This document shows, in pieces, positions 47,221 to 58,626 of a stretch of 64,000 bases of DNA. The translations under genes and the position numbers were made by a program. The first letter of the stretch is position 1, and every line of letters begins with the position of its first letter. Location: contig NQMI01000192.1 of NCBI GenBank assembly GCA_002270565.1, forward strand, positions 1 to 64,000, read 5' to 3'. Origin of the DNA: Stenocarpella maydis (lineage: Eukaryota > Ascomycota > Sordariomycetes > Diaporthales > Diaporthaceae). The notes beneath the pieces are model-generated. The model was not told the origin of the DNA. It made no database searches and saw only the letters and a list, made by a program, of their open reading frames with translations.

Positions 47221-49736
47221 TTTGAGGGTGGGAGGATCTGCCGCTGGAGGTGTGCAACGACGGGGTATCTAGGTCATTAATGATACAGAGAGCGTCGGGC
47301 CTTGGGATTTGGGGCGTTCGCAAAGCCTCGAGCTGAGGAGAGGGAGGAAGAGTTGGGACGCAAGATGTGTCGGGAAGACCGCCGAAGCTAGCAAAAGCGC
47401 GGCGTTTGTCGTTTGCGGGTAGCCGGTGTGTATCTGAGGGCCGGAATCCCAGGGCGTCGGGCAGCTCAAGACGTCTATTTTTTTTCGTGCACAGCGGTCA
47501 GCGTCAAGATTCAAATAACGGGTCCCGCGGGTGCTGGGGCAGCAGCAGAGAGGATCCAAGTAAGCCACCATCGCGATCCATCAACGGGGTTTCCGGGCTG
47601 AGGTCGCCAGGTCGCACAGCAATATGGTGCTGACACCGGGCAAGCCACGTCGGGTGAATACATGGAGCAGGTCGAAGTCACGGTGGAAGGCAGGCCCAGG
47701 GCATATTCCGAACTTACACACTCTCGAAGTACCACACAGGAAGGCTGCAGTGGTTGCGTGTGTGGTGTTCCTGCGAGCTCTATGCGGACTGTAGTCTTCT
47801 TCTACGGGATCTCTTGGAGGGCAAAGGCAGGTAGGTATAGTGAGTCGTTCGTTGAGTTTCAGAGCTCGAGCAGGACAAGGGAGAGAGGCACGATGGCAGA
47901 AGAGAGGAGAAGGTTCAACAAGTCAAAGGCTGTGGACGGAGGTGGGCGAGTATGGGCAGGCCAGGATTGATATACTCCGTTGCAGCGTTGGGGCCCTTGG
48001 GAATGGACGGACGGAGGTGGAAGTAGACACAGATCTAATGAGGCCCGAGACATAAGATCTGCCTTCCCCTTGACGACTCCTCGTCAGGCCATTGCCAATG
48101 CCAATGCTATCTATCATCCAGTTGCTTGTCTACCTAACCAGCAGTCACGTCCCTCCACTCCTTCCCCGATTCACTTTCACCGGACAAGGTACGTGCCCAC
48201 GCACCCCTGGTCGGCCCTGCATCATCCATCATTCAACCAGCGCAGGAAGCTACGTCGCGCCCAATCATGTGGCGGCGCCGGCTCGTTGGGGTGACTTTGG
48301 ATCTTTGGTGGGATGGTGGGGTCCCATGCCATGCCATGTACTCCGTACCAGTTGACCTACACTACCTACATAGCTGATGTGTTTATCCAGTATATTCCCA
48401 ACTCCTGATAAGAGCAGTTCTCTAACTTCTCTTTTCCTTGTCTTCTCTTCCATTACCCCGGGTTTATTACCCACTGCATGGCACAACATGACATGGCATA
48501 GCACTCTTATGTATCTTCGACAGAAGGGCCCAATCAACCCACCTCCCCCCCAAATATAAAAATTCATGCCTCTTGTCAGCCAGAAGAATCCTTACTCTAC
48601 GCTCGTGTCGGCACAATCGATATGTGTCAATCGGGTCGGGGCCAGTTTCAGTTCGGCTCTCGCCTGTGCGCGTCGGTTCAACCCCGGACCAAACCTTCGG
48701 TGCCCGAAAATCCCCCCCCCCCAAAAATCCTGCCCTGGAGGCTTACACTCTCGCGCTCGGGTGCTCGGCAATCCAAGCTCTCTGACTGCATCACCGTGCA
48801 ACTTACCGAGCACCATACCCCAGTGGCTAAGAACTGCCCGGACTCCGGGGCATCTTTCTCTTCCTCTCCATCTGACCAGCTGCATTTTGTGTGTCCTTAT
48901 TGCCGATGTCTCTTTTTTTCCCCGTCGGCAACCCGGATTAAAATGATATTCTACACTACGCCATGCCATGTCCTATCCCCTGCGGTGACAGACGGAGACA
49001 GATAACACAACCTCGCAATAACTCAGGAATGCGACGGCGGTGGGGGCGAACTGATCTTTGCTCCCTCTCCTTGCCGATCGATATTGATCAATCGAGGCTT
49101 GGTTCCCCACGTTTGGGGCCCGAAACAACAGGGTGGGAGAAGAAGAAAGAACCTCAACCAAATCGAACATTCCCGTCTCGCTAAGATCCGTGGGCCTTCC
49201 CCTGTTCGAGCGGATCTCCGGACCATAGTGTACACTACTGTGGCAGTGGCTGCGCGCTCAAGCCAGACTGGAGGGGCCTTGGCCAGCCAACGATCCATCT
49301 GGTTTCCGCTCATCCGGTCGTTGGCGTTGGTATACACTAATTAGTTGTGTTGAGAGAGTACTGCCCTTGAATTCTCCACGGCACAACTCGCGCGCTAATT
49401 TTTTTTTTTTTTGTTTCTTCTTGTGGCAGTGAGTGGTGCACATTGCATTAATGGCGGCAGCAGGGCAAGGAGGCCAAGAAAAGAGATGAGCTGCCTGTCC
49501 ATCACCCCCAATTGTTGAGGCTGCCCTCTGCTCCCACGCCCTCGGCTGCAGCCCACCGTGCTATCCAGGGTACCTACCTAGGTAGTTACCAACCCCCCAT
49601 CCTGGGAAATCCAAGATTTCAAACGTTTCCAGCGGGGTGGGAATTCACGTTCCGCTAGCGGCGCCAGGGTCCGCCCTTCCACCCGCATATCCCCAACATC
49701 TTGTCCGCAGCCGCCGCCCGCCGAGGGGAGAGGCTT

Positions 49737-49765
49737 AAAAAAAGAAAAGAAAGAAAGAAAGAAAG
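49737..49765 (+). repeat. GAAA simple repeat
   Basis: Purine-only tract made of GAAA units. Confidence 0.9.
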
Positions 49766-49916
49766 GGCCATGGCACAATACACGAGGCTGTAATGCTCGG
49801 CCATTCTAGGGGGGTGTTAGATGTCAGTCCCGTGAAATACATCAATGCCGTTTCTTCCACGCGCGCTTCAAAATGTTGCGTCATGACACACTTTTCTGGA
49901 GCATACGGCGCTCTGC

Positions 49917-49939
49917 TGGTGGTGGTGGTGGTGGTGGTG
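49917..49939 (+). repeat. GGT triplet repeat
   Basis: Uninterrupted TGG/GGT units. Confidence 0.9.
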
Positions 49940-50572
49940 TGTGCAAGTCATGAGAGAGCGTGGTGCCGAAATCTGCGTGCCAGCCCATGGCACCTCCGAG
50001 CATTGTTTTTTGCCCAGACACGGCGGCGAGTCGTGGCGTGTATCGCATGTGTTTGCATGGCAGCCAGCCGAACATGTCGAGTATCAAATATTCGTTCGTG
50101 TGGTGGGGTAGGCTATGCAAAAGTCCACCACCACACTGTGGATATTAGCTGTTTCTCCCTGGCTCCTCATCGGGGAACTGGTTGGCTGAAGAGGGCCGCA
50201 GCCTCACGAGACAGACAGGCAGACGGGCAGATGGCGTTGAAGAGACTGATCATTGATTCTCCCCAATCTCGCCAACATCACCTGGGCCAGTTTTAAGCTC
50301 CAGCTTTTATCCCCACAGCTGTCCACCCCTCGGCGCCAGACAACGCCGCCATCGCGAGTCAATAGCCGAGGGCATTCATTTCCGCCTTCTCTGTAGGCGA
50401 ACATGACATCAATCACCACCACCACCACCTTCTCGGGAGGGCGGGCCATGAATAGAGTACACTACGGCTACCTGGCCGAACGTCATCCGCTCGGCGACAA
50501 CCAACCCCCCGCCCCTTGGCCGTGCGTGCTCTTCTTGTGGAGAGAATGGGGGCCCGTCGCAACCCAAGTGGG

Positions 50573-50590
50573 TTGGCTGGCTGGCTGGCT
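50573..50590 (+). repeat. GGCT tetranucleotide repeat
   Basis: Four GGCT units in tandem. Confidence 0.85.
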
Positions 50591-51213
50591 TCCTGCGTTG
50601 TCGAGCCGCACAATCACATCACTTTTTCCTTTTCATCATCGCAGCTGTGGCCATGCGCTAACCATCTGACTGGCCGCTGTCCCACCACGCCCGGGCACGG
50701 TCATAGAAGCACACTCATCACAACATGGTCACGAGACCCACCCATAACGAACTTCTCACGTGTGAGCGGTCGATTATACCTCAAGAAGGATGTATTACTC
50801 TCCTGTTGGTGATACTATCTCCGGACGACTTCATCTCCCGGCACGTTCTATTCCATCGTCAATTTGGTCTCACTCTCCTTCGCTCACTCAGTCGAGCGGG
50901 ACAGACTCAGCCGCGTAGCAACCAGGTTAATGCTGAAATGGTATGCTTTCTGTCCCAACCAAATCTCCTCAGTCAAGCGGGAATTCGCTAAACTCCGTGC
51001 CTCTCGTATGCCATGCCACGCCGATCCGGTTCGCCCGTTTAAATGACCCTATCGCAATGATCGCAGCCCCCGTAGTACACAAAAGAAATGGGTATGATGA
51101 CAAAGGAAAAGAATATCGGTGTCGATGTAAAAGTAATATATAACGCACCGCGCCGGTCGCGCCGGTGCGGGCCCGTGGCTGCCGGGCCTCCGTTGCTCGC
51201 CGCCTGGGTCCTC

Positions 51214-53095
51214 CTAGTAGGTTTCGCCCAGGTCGCCCAGAGGCTGTGTGGACGTCTTCTTGATCAGTGCCGGCCCTATGCTCGGACGCCTGAGCGGCTC
51301 GGCCTTGACGCTGGCCAGGCTTTGTCGTCTCGAGGTTGGCATCGGTAGGCCGCTTGGTGTCGGTATCCCACTGCCGCCCTCTAGTCGACTGTAGGTTCCG
51401 CGCCTGCTAGGCGTCCTGTACGTCCGCTCCTCCGGCTCGACTTCTTCTGCCGTGCTGAGGCTAAGACTGCTCACCGAGTGCCCGTGGAAGCTGCCGCCGA
51501 AACTCGTCCTGCTCATGGGCCGGCCCAGAGGGGTCCTCGTACCACCCGCGCGGCTCCCCGGCCGTGGCGGCGCAATCATGCTGTCGTTCCTACCCTCAGC
51601 CCGGCTGACCGGTCGCGCATAGCTCGAGGTGCTAGCTCGGCTGCTGGGCCGGCTAAACTCGGATCCGGAATCCGGGGGGCCACGGTTCGGGAGGGGACCA
51701 AAAGACAGCCTGCTAACACCAGATATGCTAAGTCGGGGCAGGTGTCTGCCGTCGGTGCTCCTGCTGAAACCGTTGCCAGTCGGCGTTGCATCATCAGGTG
51801 TCGTACTAGCCGCGGTGGAAGACACGGATGATACCCCTCGCTTGCGGGTCCTTATCGTCACGTTGCCATTGCTGGGGATAAGCCTAGGAGAGGCATGTGG
51901 CGGCGTGACCGTAGGTGCGGGGAGTTTGGAGCGGGCAGACTGGACACGGGCCTCGAGACGCTGCATCTGGGCAGTGAGAGTTCGGATGTGGGTGAGGGAC
52001 GTCGACGGGGGCATTTTCCTCTGAGGAGGCGCCTTGGTGGGAAGTGCCTTCGTGGTTCTGCGGAGGGCGGGTGTGGGTCGCTGTGCGGCACTCGCGGTGG
52101 GCGGTCGAGAGGCGGTGGATGACCGCGACGCTGTCGAGGAGACGCGCGGTCTGGAGGTGACACTTGAGTCCATCGAAGGCAGCCTCGACCTCCTTGGCTT
52201 CCCTGGAGTAGTCGCAGGTCCCTTCGAGGGCGGGCCCTTGGGCTTCGACTTGGGGATCGGGGCAGACGCATCCGACATGGGTGGGGATGGAGGTTCATGG
52301 ACTGGAGTCTTGGATGACGACACTGATCCAGGTGGTGTTGAGACGAGTGGGGAGCTGGCACCGGACACGGTGCTGTTGTCGAACATGGGGCTTTCGGGGA
52401 CGGACAGGTCCGTGGATAGCGTGGACAGGTGGCGTTGCTGCTCCTGTTTCCTGAACTTGTCCTGGAGGATCTCGGCTTCGATCTTAAGGTCGGACAACTC
52501 CTCCCGTAGTCTTTGCGCTTCTATCCTGAGCTGCTCGCGTTCCTGTTCTCCAGCCCTGATCTCCTCCTCCGTCATGACCGCCCTCTCGATTGCCGCGTTG
52601 TACTTCGATTCCATGTCCTCGAGGGACGAGTCCGTGATGCGCGCCTGCCGCTCAAAGTCATCATTTGCGACTTCTATGTCGCGGAGCTTGTGCTGCAAGG
52701 TGCGATTTGTGTCCCTCAGGGTTGTGATCTCCTTTTCCAGCGCGTTCTGTGCTGCGTTTGCCTCGGCCTTGGACTCCTTGTACTTCCTCTGCAAGGGCAG
52801 TGTCAGCAGTGGTTGTTGTCGTCTGGAGACGGCAGGACAACTCGGGAGGCGGTGAGCCTACCTTCCACTCGTCGACCTCGAAGACGAGGCTCTCTGCCTT
52901 CTCCTTGAGCGCATTCTCCCTCTTCTCGGCGGCGTCGAGCTCCCTTTCCAACTCCTTCTCGAGCTCCTCGCTAGAGACTCTGAACTCGGCGAGTTCGGTT
53001 TCTAGCTGCTCGTACTGCGACTTGTACCAGGCGAGTGACTCCCCCGGCTGTGCATCTACGCCCGGCGGGGACGATGGCGGCTCGGACGCCAACAT
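51214..53095 (-). CDS. nudE: NudE-type nuclear distribution protein
   Basis: Two exons, 53095-52862 and 52788-51214, joined across a 73-nt intron (GTAGGC...TTGCAG), give 602 aa. Residues about 15-165 form a continuous coiled coil ([74 protein letters not shown]), which is the conserved NudE/Nudel part that binds Lis1 (NudF) and dynein. The remaining 430 residues are Ser/Pro/Arg-rich and disordered, as in other fungal NudE proteins (RO-11 in Neurospora). The protein helps regulate cytoplasmic dynein, needed for nuclear migration along hyphae. The ATG at 53095 ([12 protein letters not shown]) fits the family start better than the upstream in-frame Met at 53155. Confidence 0.9.
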
Positions 53096-54805
53096 TTTGA
53101 TGGTTGTCTTGGATAAACGGCGAGAAGTGGGATCGGTGAGGTGTGACGGGGGCACGCCACTCGTTACGAAGGTTGCATGTGACCGGTGGAAACTCGGGAC
53201 CCGTCGATGGCGGTCGCTAAAAGAGGGGCGGTGGTTTGGGTGATTGATAAGGGAAAAGGGGTGAGTCGGCAGTAAAGGGTCGTCGGCGCGGGCTCGCTTG
53301 GAGGACGGGTGGACGAAAACAACAAGAAAAAAAAAGATAGAAGCCGACCGCGATGACCAGGAGGCGGACTGTCGATGCTGCAGCGCGGTGTGGTGCGATG
53401 CGATGCGATGCGACGAGGTGGTGGGCGGTGCCTGCCTTGTTTCAGTCAGGTCCCGAGGATCATGTCTGCTTGGTCTCCGTTTGCGTGTGGTTCATGCGCA
53501 AAATAGAGGGCCCCAAGGAGGGCTGGGCAGGTCGGCGCGCGCCGCGCAAGGCGGGAGAGAAAGGGAAAGCGACTGGTGCGAGGCAGGCGTGGTGTCGTCG
53601 AGACGTCGGTCGGGTCCTTCGACTTCTGGATGACCTACCGTGTCGACACGCTGCATCGGGCTGTCGTGAAGCCTCGGTCGCGGTGCAGCAGTGCGTGGTG
53701 GGTTGGTGGGCTGGTGGTTGAAGTGACGAGGAAGCACTGCTGGGCTGCCCTAGCAGGATGGCAAGAGCCAGCCCGTGTTTCCCCTGGCTCGATTTGGGCC
53801 TGGCAGTACTCCTCCGTATGTAGTGCAGTGCACGGAGTACCTACGGTACACACTCCGCAGTCCCTTGGTCACTTCCCGCAGTCCCTCCTGACGCGGACAT
53901 GGCGCTAGTCCGTGTATGGCCAAGCCTGCTGTCACGGCAACCGTGCACGGTCCAGCGACCCGACATGCAGCCAATCAGGTGGCGGGCCGACCTCAGATCT
54001 GCCGAATCTTCATCTCTTGGGGGCAATGCAGGACCAGCAACCCCATCTCCATCACCCATCATGATGCAACATTATCTACTTATTGTACACTCCCAACTAC
54101 ACAGGCAAACCACATACGCGTCACCATTGTCCAAACCCGCTGCAACACCACTCTCTCCCAATGATGGTGCCTTCTATCAGTCCAACGGCCAAGCTCGCAC
54201 AGAACCAGGCATGCCAAAGAGATCGGCGCCGAGGTGCTTGCTATAGGCGTAAAACCACCGGTCATGAACTTCAGATGAACTGCATGCAGGGCAAACTCAA
54301 AATACAGGCGACACACTGTCGGTGTCACAGACCAAGCTTTCAACCCTCCCGCGAGGTCCGCCAACGGCAACCAGTACCTGGGTCGTCCGGCACAAACACG
54401 GCGACACTACTTCAAAGGCTTTGCTACCGCGCCGAGCATCCGTACTCAGGGTTGCCTGCATCGGCTCTCCGTCAATCATGCAAAACTCGTATTCTTGTCG
54501 TCTCCGCCCAGGGGCTCAGTCATCTGAAATCCCCACATGGCCCGTCCTCGGCTTTCAGCTCCTTAACAACGCCAACTTTCCCGTCTGGGTACCTGACAGC
54601 CATCGTGGAATCATCGTGCGTCGCCTTTGCCGTCCTTCCACTGGAAAGAGACGCCCCCGCCATCTCGCACATACAGCCTCGTCAGCTTCCCTTTTCCCAC
54701 TCCTTCGGACGAGCTGGCAGCACCGTCATGCTAGCCTCCGAAGTTGCCGTGCTCTGAGATGGGGGGCGGTTGTCCAGCATGCTGTCGAGAGTTGGTCCTT
54801 AAGGA
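53096..54805. other. Intergenic region upstream of nudE
   Basis: No gene is supported. GCGATGCGATGCGATGCGA short repeats lie at about 53394-53412, and a palindrome-like TACGGAGTACCTACGGTAC area at about 53830-53850 is related to the TACTCCGTA motif. The nudE promoter should be at its left end. Confidence 0.4.
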
Positions 54806-55394
54806 CTAGTTCAATTCCATGCCCTGCTTGCCTGCCCCACCAGTATCTCTCAAGCGAGCATGCAGATTCGCCAGCCATGCCCTGCTCCAACCGGTGTGCC
54901 CTCGTCCATGGGCAGCCCTTCTCTCCAGCACTCCCTGTGGTCCCGTCATCTCCTCTTGGGTGCGGAGCGTGTTGCCTGGATACAGACCAAAGAGGTAAGA
55001 AACGTGCCTGTGGCGTAGCTCGGGCTCATCATAGTCTTTCAGCCCCAATGCTTGTATCAGACCTTTCGCGTTGATTTCCACCGGCGGCAGTGCCACTCCG
55101 ATCTTATCGACCAGCAGATGAACCCCTCTGTATAGCTTCTCAGCCGCCCATAGGAAAGTAAACGAAGGCCATGTCCATTGTCGACCCCTACCTAACCCAG
55201 TAATCTAGTCGGCCGTCCGACACGAATGTGTTCTTCGGAGGCAGCGAGGAGTTTGTCACAAGGTATGTCCCACCCTCCGATGGGACAAGGAAGCCAGCGA
55301 GGAACTCGACGCAGCCCTCGAGAATTTCAGACCCGTTGATGTCAAGATGCATTCGAAGGAGATGGAGGACGGCAAGAGCCCAGAGAGGGGCCAA
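54806..55394 (-). pseudogene. Relic of a GH95 alpha-L-fucosidase, C-terminal half
   Basis: Two separate frames match family GH95. The first (55394-55188) reads EILEGCVEFLAGFLVPSEGGTYLVTNSSLPPKNTFV, the segment before the catalytic loop that normally reads EFFLDFLV...GYLVTNPSxSPEN. After a frameshift, the second (to 54806) reads AAEKLYRGVHLLVDKIGVALPPVEINAKGLIQ, then EPELRHRHVSYLFGLYPGN and HTGWSRAWLANLHARLRD, typical of the (alpha/alpha)6 barrel of these enzymes (RHRHxSHL, GWSRAW). The upstream two-thirds of the enzyme and the C-terminal domain are missing, and there are at least two frame breaks. The protein would have cut fucose-containing glycans; the gene is dead. Confidence 0.75.
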
Positions 55395-56470
55395 GCGCTC
55401 ATGAGCTGGAACGCGTAAATGGGTTATCCTCTACCGAACCAGCTTGCCGGGTGTTGGACACGCAAATACCCCGCCCAACACGCGGGATTCTGTTTGCACT
55501 TTGCATATAACCCGTGAACTGAGAAGGCTCCAAGCACTCCAGGCTTGACTGCCCATGGCTGGCACTCAAGCTCGTTCGGCCTGCTCTTGCCAGTGACCAA
55601 TATTGGCCCACTTCACGTGTCGAGCAACTTGCCCACATGCCCTGGCGTAAAGTCAAAGAGTGAAGGAGGCAAGATCACACTTTAGCGTTTTCAGCACGAA
55701 TGTCCTCTATTTCCGCATGATTTACTGGTTAAAAACAAACTCCCCTTTGGGCAGGCCAAGACATCGAGAATCCTTTGACCGTCTGCCCTTTAATGTTGCT
55801 GTCAAGCTGTACGAACCTGCTGAAGCGAATAACAAATGCTGACTTTTCGGGCAGTAAACACTCTGAGTCTTTTAAGGAACGCAGTTGTTCTGCCCTTGCC
55901 ATGTCCAAGACTTGGTTCCTGGTCTTGACTCTCGATCATAACGCACTCGAAAAAAATCCCCAGCCGCCATCACGAACCTGACGGTGTCGACCATGGCTGG
56001 CCAAACAGTAGCACGTCACTCCACAGTTGATGACTGATAGCCTCTCCCAAGAGTCCGTCGATTCGTACTTGTACAGTATCTTTGCTTCTTTCCTGGTGAT
56101 CCCCCCGTATCGAGGCTGCCCATGCGTGCTTCCATTTACCGTACGTACTTCCTGGCTCCGTGAGCCTGCTGAAATGGCGAGTGCTCATCCTCGAAAGTTG
56201 CCGTATCATGTCCGTTTATACAAACATCAATTGTTCCGTAGAGTTGCGTCGCATTTGCGTTGCATGTCGGTGATGACAAAGTTCATATCTAAGGCCATGC
56301 ATGGTACATAGGAAAAGAGTAGATCGACGTCAAGGGGTCATCGAAAGCGAATAGAGTCTGTGGCTTTTTAAGCACACAGTCAACCCCTGGTGAAGCCGTA
56401 AATTCCTGGGACCCAAATTTGCAAGGAATGATCTTCCACGCAACTTCGATACAGGAAGGCAAGGGCTTCC
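55395..56470. other. Region with possible further decayed gene sequence
   Basis: Minus-strand frames at 55656-55399 and 56209-55970 may be remains of the same or another gene, but I recognise no family. No intact gene is seen. Confidence 0.3.
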
Positions 56471-57346
56471 TCAGTCTGCTTTCATGTCTTCGTCGCTGTC
56501 AGGCTGGGGTTCGCGTTGTGCAACAAGCTCTCGCAGCATTTCGATCTTTCTCTTTCTGAACTGCTTGACGACATTTGTGAAGTTCTTTGCCATCATCGAA
56601 CACAGCTTGATCATCATTGAGTCGGGATCGGGCTTTAGGCCTTTCATCATCTGCTTGTGCACCTTTTTGCCTTTGGGGTATTGATGTATGAGCCAAGAAC
56701 CTGTCTTCAGATAGGCCCTCAGAACGAAAGGGACCAGGGCCGTGCAACTGGTGTGGAATCCCTTGCCCTGAAGCTCGTTCAGGACTCGTGCGCACCACTC
56801 GGCAGTGATGTCCCAGGTAACCCAACCGTTTGGGGCGACGTCAAGGTCGATATGCTTGGCTTGCATCATACAGCACGTTTGTATGTCGAACACTCTCTCT
56901 GCGATTGGAACCCAGGAATTCTCAGTGATCGTGTAGTTGGGATCGGTGACGCCCAGCGCGAAAGCGATCTCGGGCATCGGGCTGCCAGGTGTGAACAGCC
57001 TCATATTGGGTTTCATGCCAGGAAATCGCAGTAGGCTGTCGAGAGTGCTCTGCCAATTGGCTTCTGTCACAGCAATTAGGGAAGGCTGCAAAGCCATCGG
57101 AATGGTGCTCAGTCGCAGGCCGTCTTCTTCCTCCTGGTCAGACTTGCAATTCTCGGGCTCGAGATCCTCAGGATGGATATCGTCAGGCTTGGCAGACTCA
57201 GAATTGATATCCTCGGGCTCAACTGGCTCAGATAAGGGGTTCTTGGGTGTGAGGTCCTCGAACTTGGTAGTGAGGGCTGACGCGTTCGGTGTTGCCATGT
57301 TTTCGAGCGCGGCACGTTCGCTTGCAGTTGGGGGAAGGTCAGGCAT
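56471..57346 (-). CDS. Acidic N-terminal protein of unknown function
   Basis: A single exon of 291 aa. Residues about 35-75 are rich in Glu/Asp/Pro with loosely repeated PEDI/PDDI/PEDL units (EPEDINSESAKPDDIHPEDLEPEN), probably disordered. The second half looks folded, with helices and conserved-looking Trp and Cys positions (ENSWVPIAERVFDIQTCCMMQAKHID, NGWVTWDITAEWCARVLNELQGKGFHTSCTALVPFVLRAYLKTGSWLIH). The C-terminal helix is basic (KQFRKRKIEMLREL), then acidic. No family is recognised. A TATAAA at 57579-57584 lies about 235 bases before the ATG, and the interval has pyrimidine-rich leader-like stretches, which supports a real gene. Confidence 0.6.
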   Translation of the reverse strand: MPDLPPTASERAALENMATPNASALTTKFEDLTPKNPLSEPVEPEDINSESAKPDDIHPEDLEPENCKSDQEEEDGLRLSTIPMALQPSLIAVTEANWQSTLDSLLRFPGMKPNMRLFTPGSPMPEIAFALGVTDPNYTITENSWVPIAERVFDIQTCCMMQAKHIDLDVAPNGWVTWDITAEWCARVLNELQGKGFHTSCTALVPFVLRAYLKTGSWLIHQYPKGKKVHKQMMKGLKPDPDSMMIKLCSMMAKNFTNVVKQFRKRKIEMLRELVAQREPQPDSDEDMKAD

Positions 57347-57578
57347 GGCGCCAACGTTTTGAGGGGCTCAGGGCTTTGCAATCGCTTGAGTGCAGGATAT
57401 CCAACGCCAATGGGAAACAGCTGGCCGCGTGACGGGTGGACGCGGCGAAGGCCCGTACTGGGTTTGATGAAAGCCGAAAAAGGTGAAGTTCTGGTGGCAA
57501 TGTCCAAGAGTTGGTTGGTGTTGAAAAGGTTGAAGAACGAAGCTGCACTATTGAAGAATCTGGGAAGTTGCCACAAAA

Positions 57579-57584
57579 TTTATA
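57579..57584 (-). promoter_or_regulatory. TATA box candidate for the acidic protein gene
   Basis: TATAAA on the minus strand, 235 bases upstream of the ATG at 57346, in an otherwise GC-mixed region. Confidence 0.45.
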
Positions 57585-58626
57585 GCAGCTAACTCCGAGC
57601 TCTACTAGGAGACAAACATGGAAGTCCTCGAATTTACTTCAACTTCTTCGGTCAGAACATTAGTTCACAGACCACGGCCCTAGGCTCTGAGCTATCGGGG
57701 TACCTAGGCGTTGGGGCTCCTCTAGGCATCAAACCCCAAGTAGAATTAATTGAGTACAAATTTTCTGGAGGCTGATTATTATGTTACACCTTATCAAGCT
57801 AGCTTTTTGGGCAAACACCATGGGAACAGAACGGTCCTTTGGCCAGGTGAAGTTCACAGTACAGAAGTCTTACGACCATCGTTCATGTGCCCCCATTGCC
57901 TCTCATCGGCAGCCCAAACCTCCGTCAGTGCCACGCCCGTAACCGTCTCAAGTGCCCAGATTTTGGAGATATAGTAGGGAGAGACTCATTGGTGCGTTCT
58001 TGATCTGCTTATAATACTCTTTCAACACAAGAGAAGAAGAAGGTTTGCATGCTACCCCTTCATACAGTCCTAAGCGCTCAAAGACAAGGCGTTGAAAATA
58101 CAAATATTCCGATAGAAGCAAGTTCAAAATGCGATAGTCTGTCTTGATTTAAAAAATAGAGACAGTCTTGTGACGAGACTAGTCGAGACCGGCTTCTAGC
58201 GGCACATAGCTGGTTTCATTTTTAGTCCGGTCACAATTCCCTTTTTTTTTAAAAAAAAAAAACAAAGGGGGGGGGGGATGCGCCGGTCCCCTTCCAGGAG
58301 CCGTAAACACTCAAAGACCCAGCTTTAGATAATAAATACAATGCCGGAAAAAAAAGTAGTGTATTGCAGCATGTGACAGTCTCTATTCAATTCTCGAAGG
58401 GGCATGGCTTGCTGGATGTAGCTCTTCATGGTCTTGTTATATTTTATACCATTCTCCATACTTGGTTCTGGAATACCTTGTCTTGTCACACACCTGGGAA
58501 CTTGTTGAGTGCTTCTGGACTTCAACGTTCTCTCCGACACCTGACTTATGATTTGGAGCCTCGATGAGGTTCATCCTCCTCATTAATGTCTCCCGATTTC
58601 ACCCATTCCCGTTGTGTTACCATGGA
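57585..58626. other. Intergenic region with homopolymer tracts
   Basis: No gene is supported. A T/A/G homopolymer block at about 58232-58278 (T8, A12, then G11) is a likely weak point for assembly. Confidence 0.4.

Larger units (their letters stand above)
47221..51213. other. Long region upstream of acetyl-CoA carboxylase
   Basis: Four kilobases between the stop of nudE and the start of ACC1, both on the minus strand, so this is ACC1 upstream and nudE downstream sequence. No frame on either strand has protein-like character. It contains a TACTCCGTA motif (48339-48347), several CCATGCCATG repeats, a T14 tract (about 49399), and simple repeats listed separately. Confidence 0.4.

Noticed and set aside
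49793..50296. 167-codon open frame in the ACC1 upstream region
   Set aside because: Contains the GGT repeat as poly-Val and otherwise random-looking sequence.
54083..55074. Plus-strand open frames of 224 and 250 codons
   Set aside because: They overlap each other in different frames and run antisense into the GH95 relic; no family seen.
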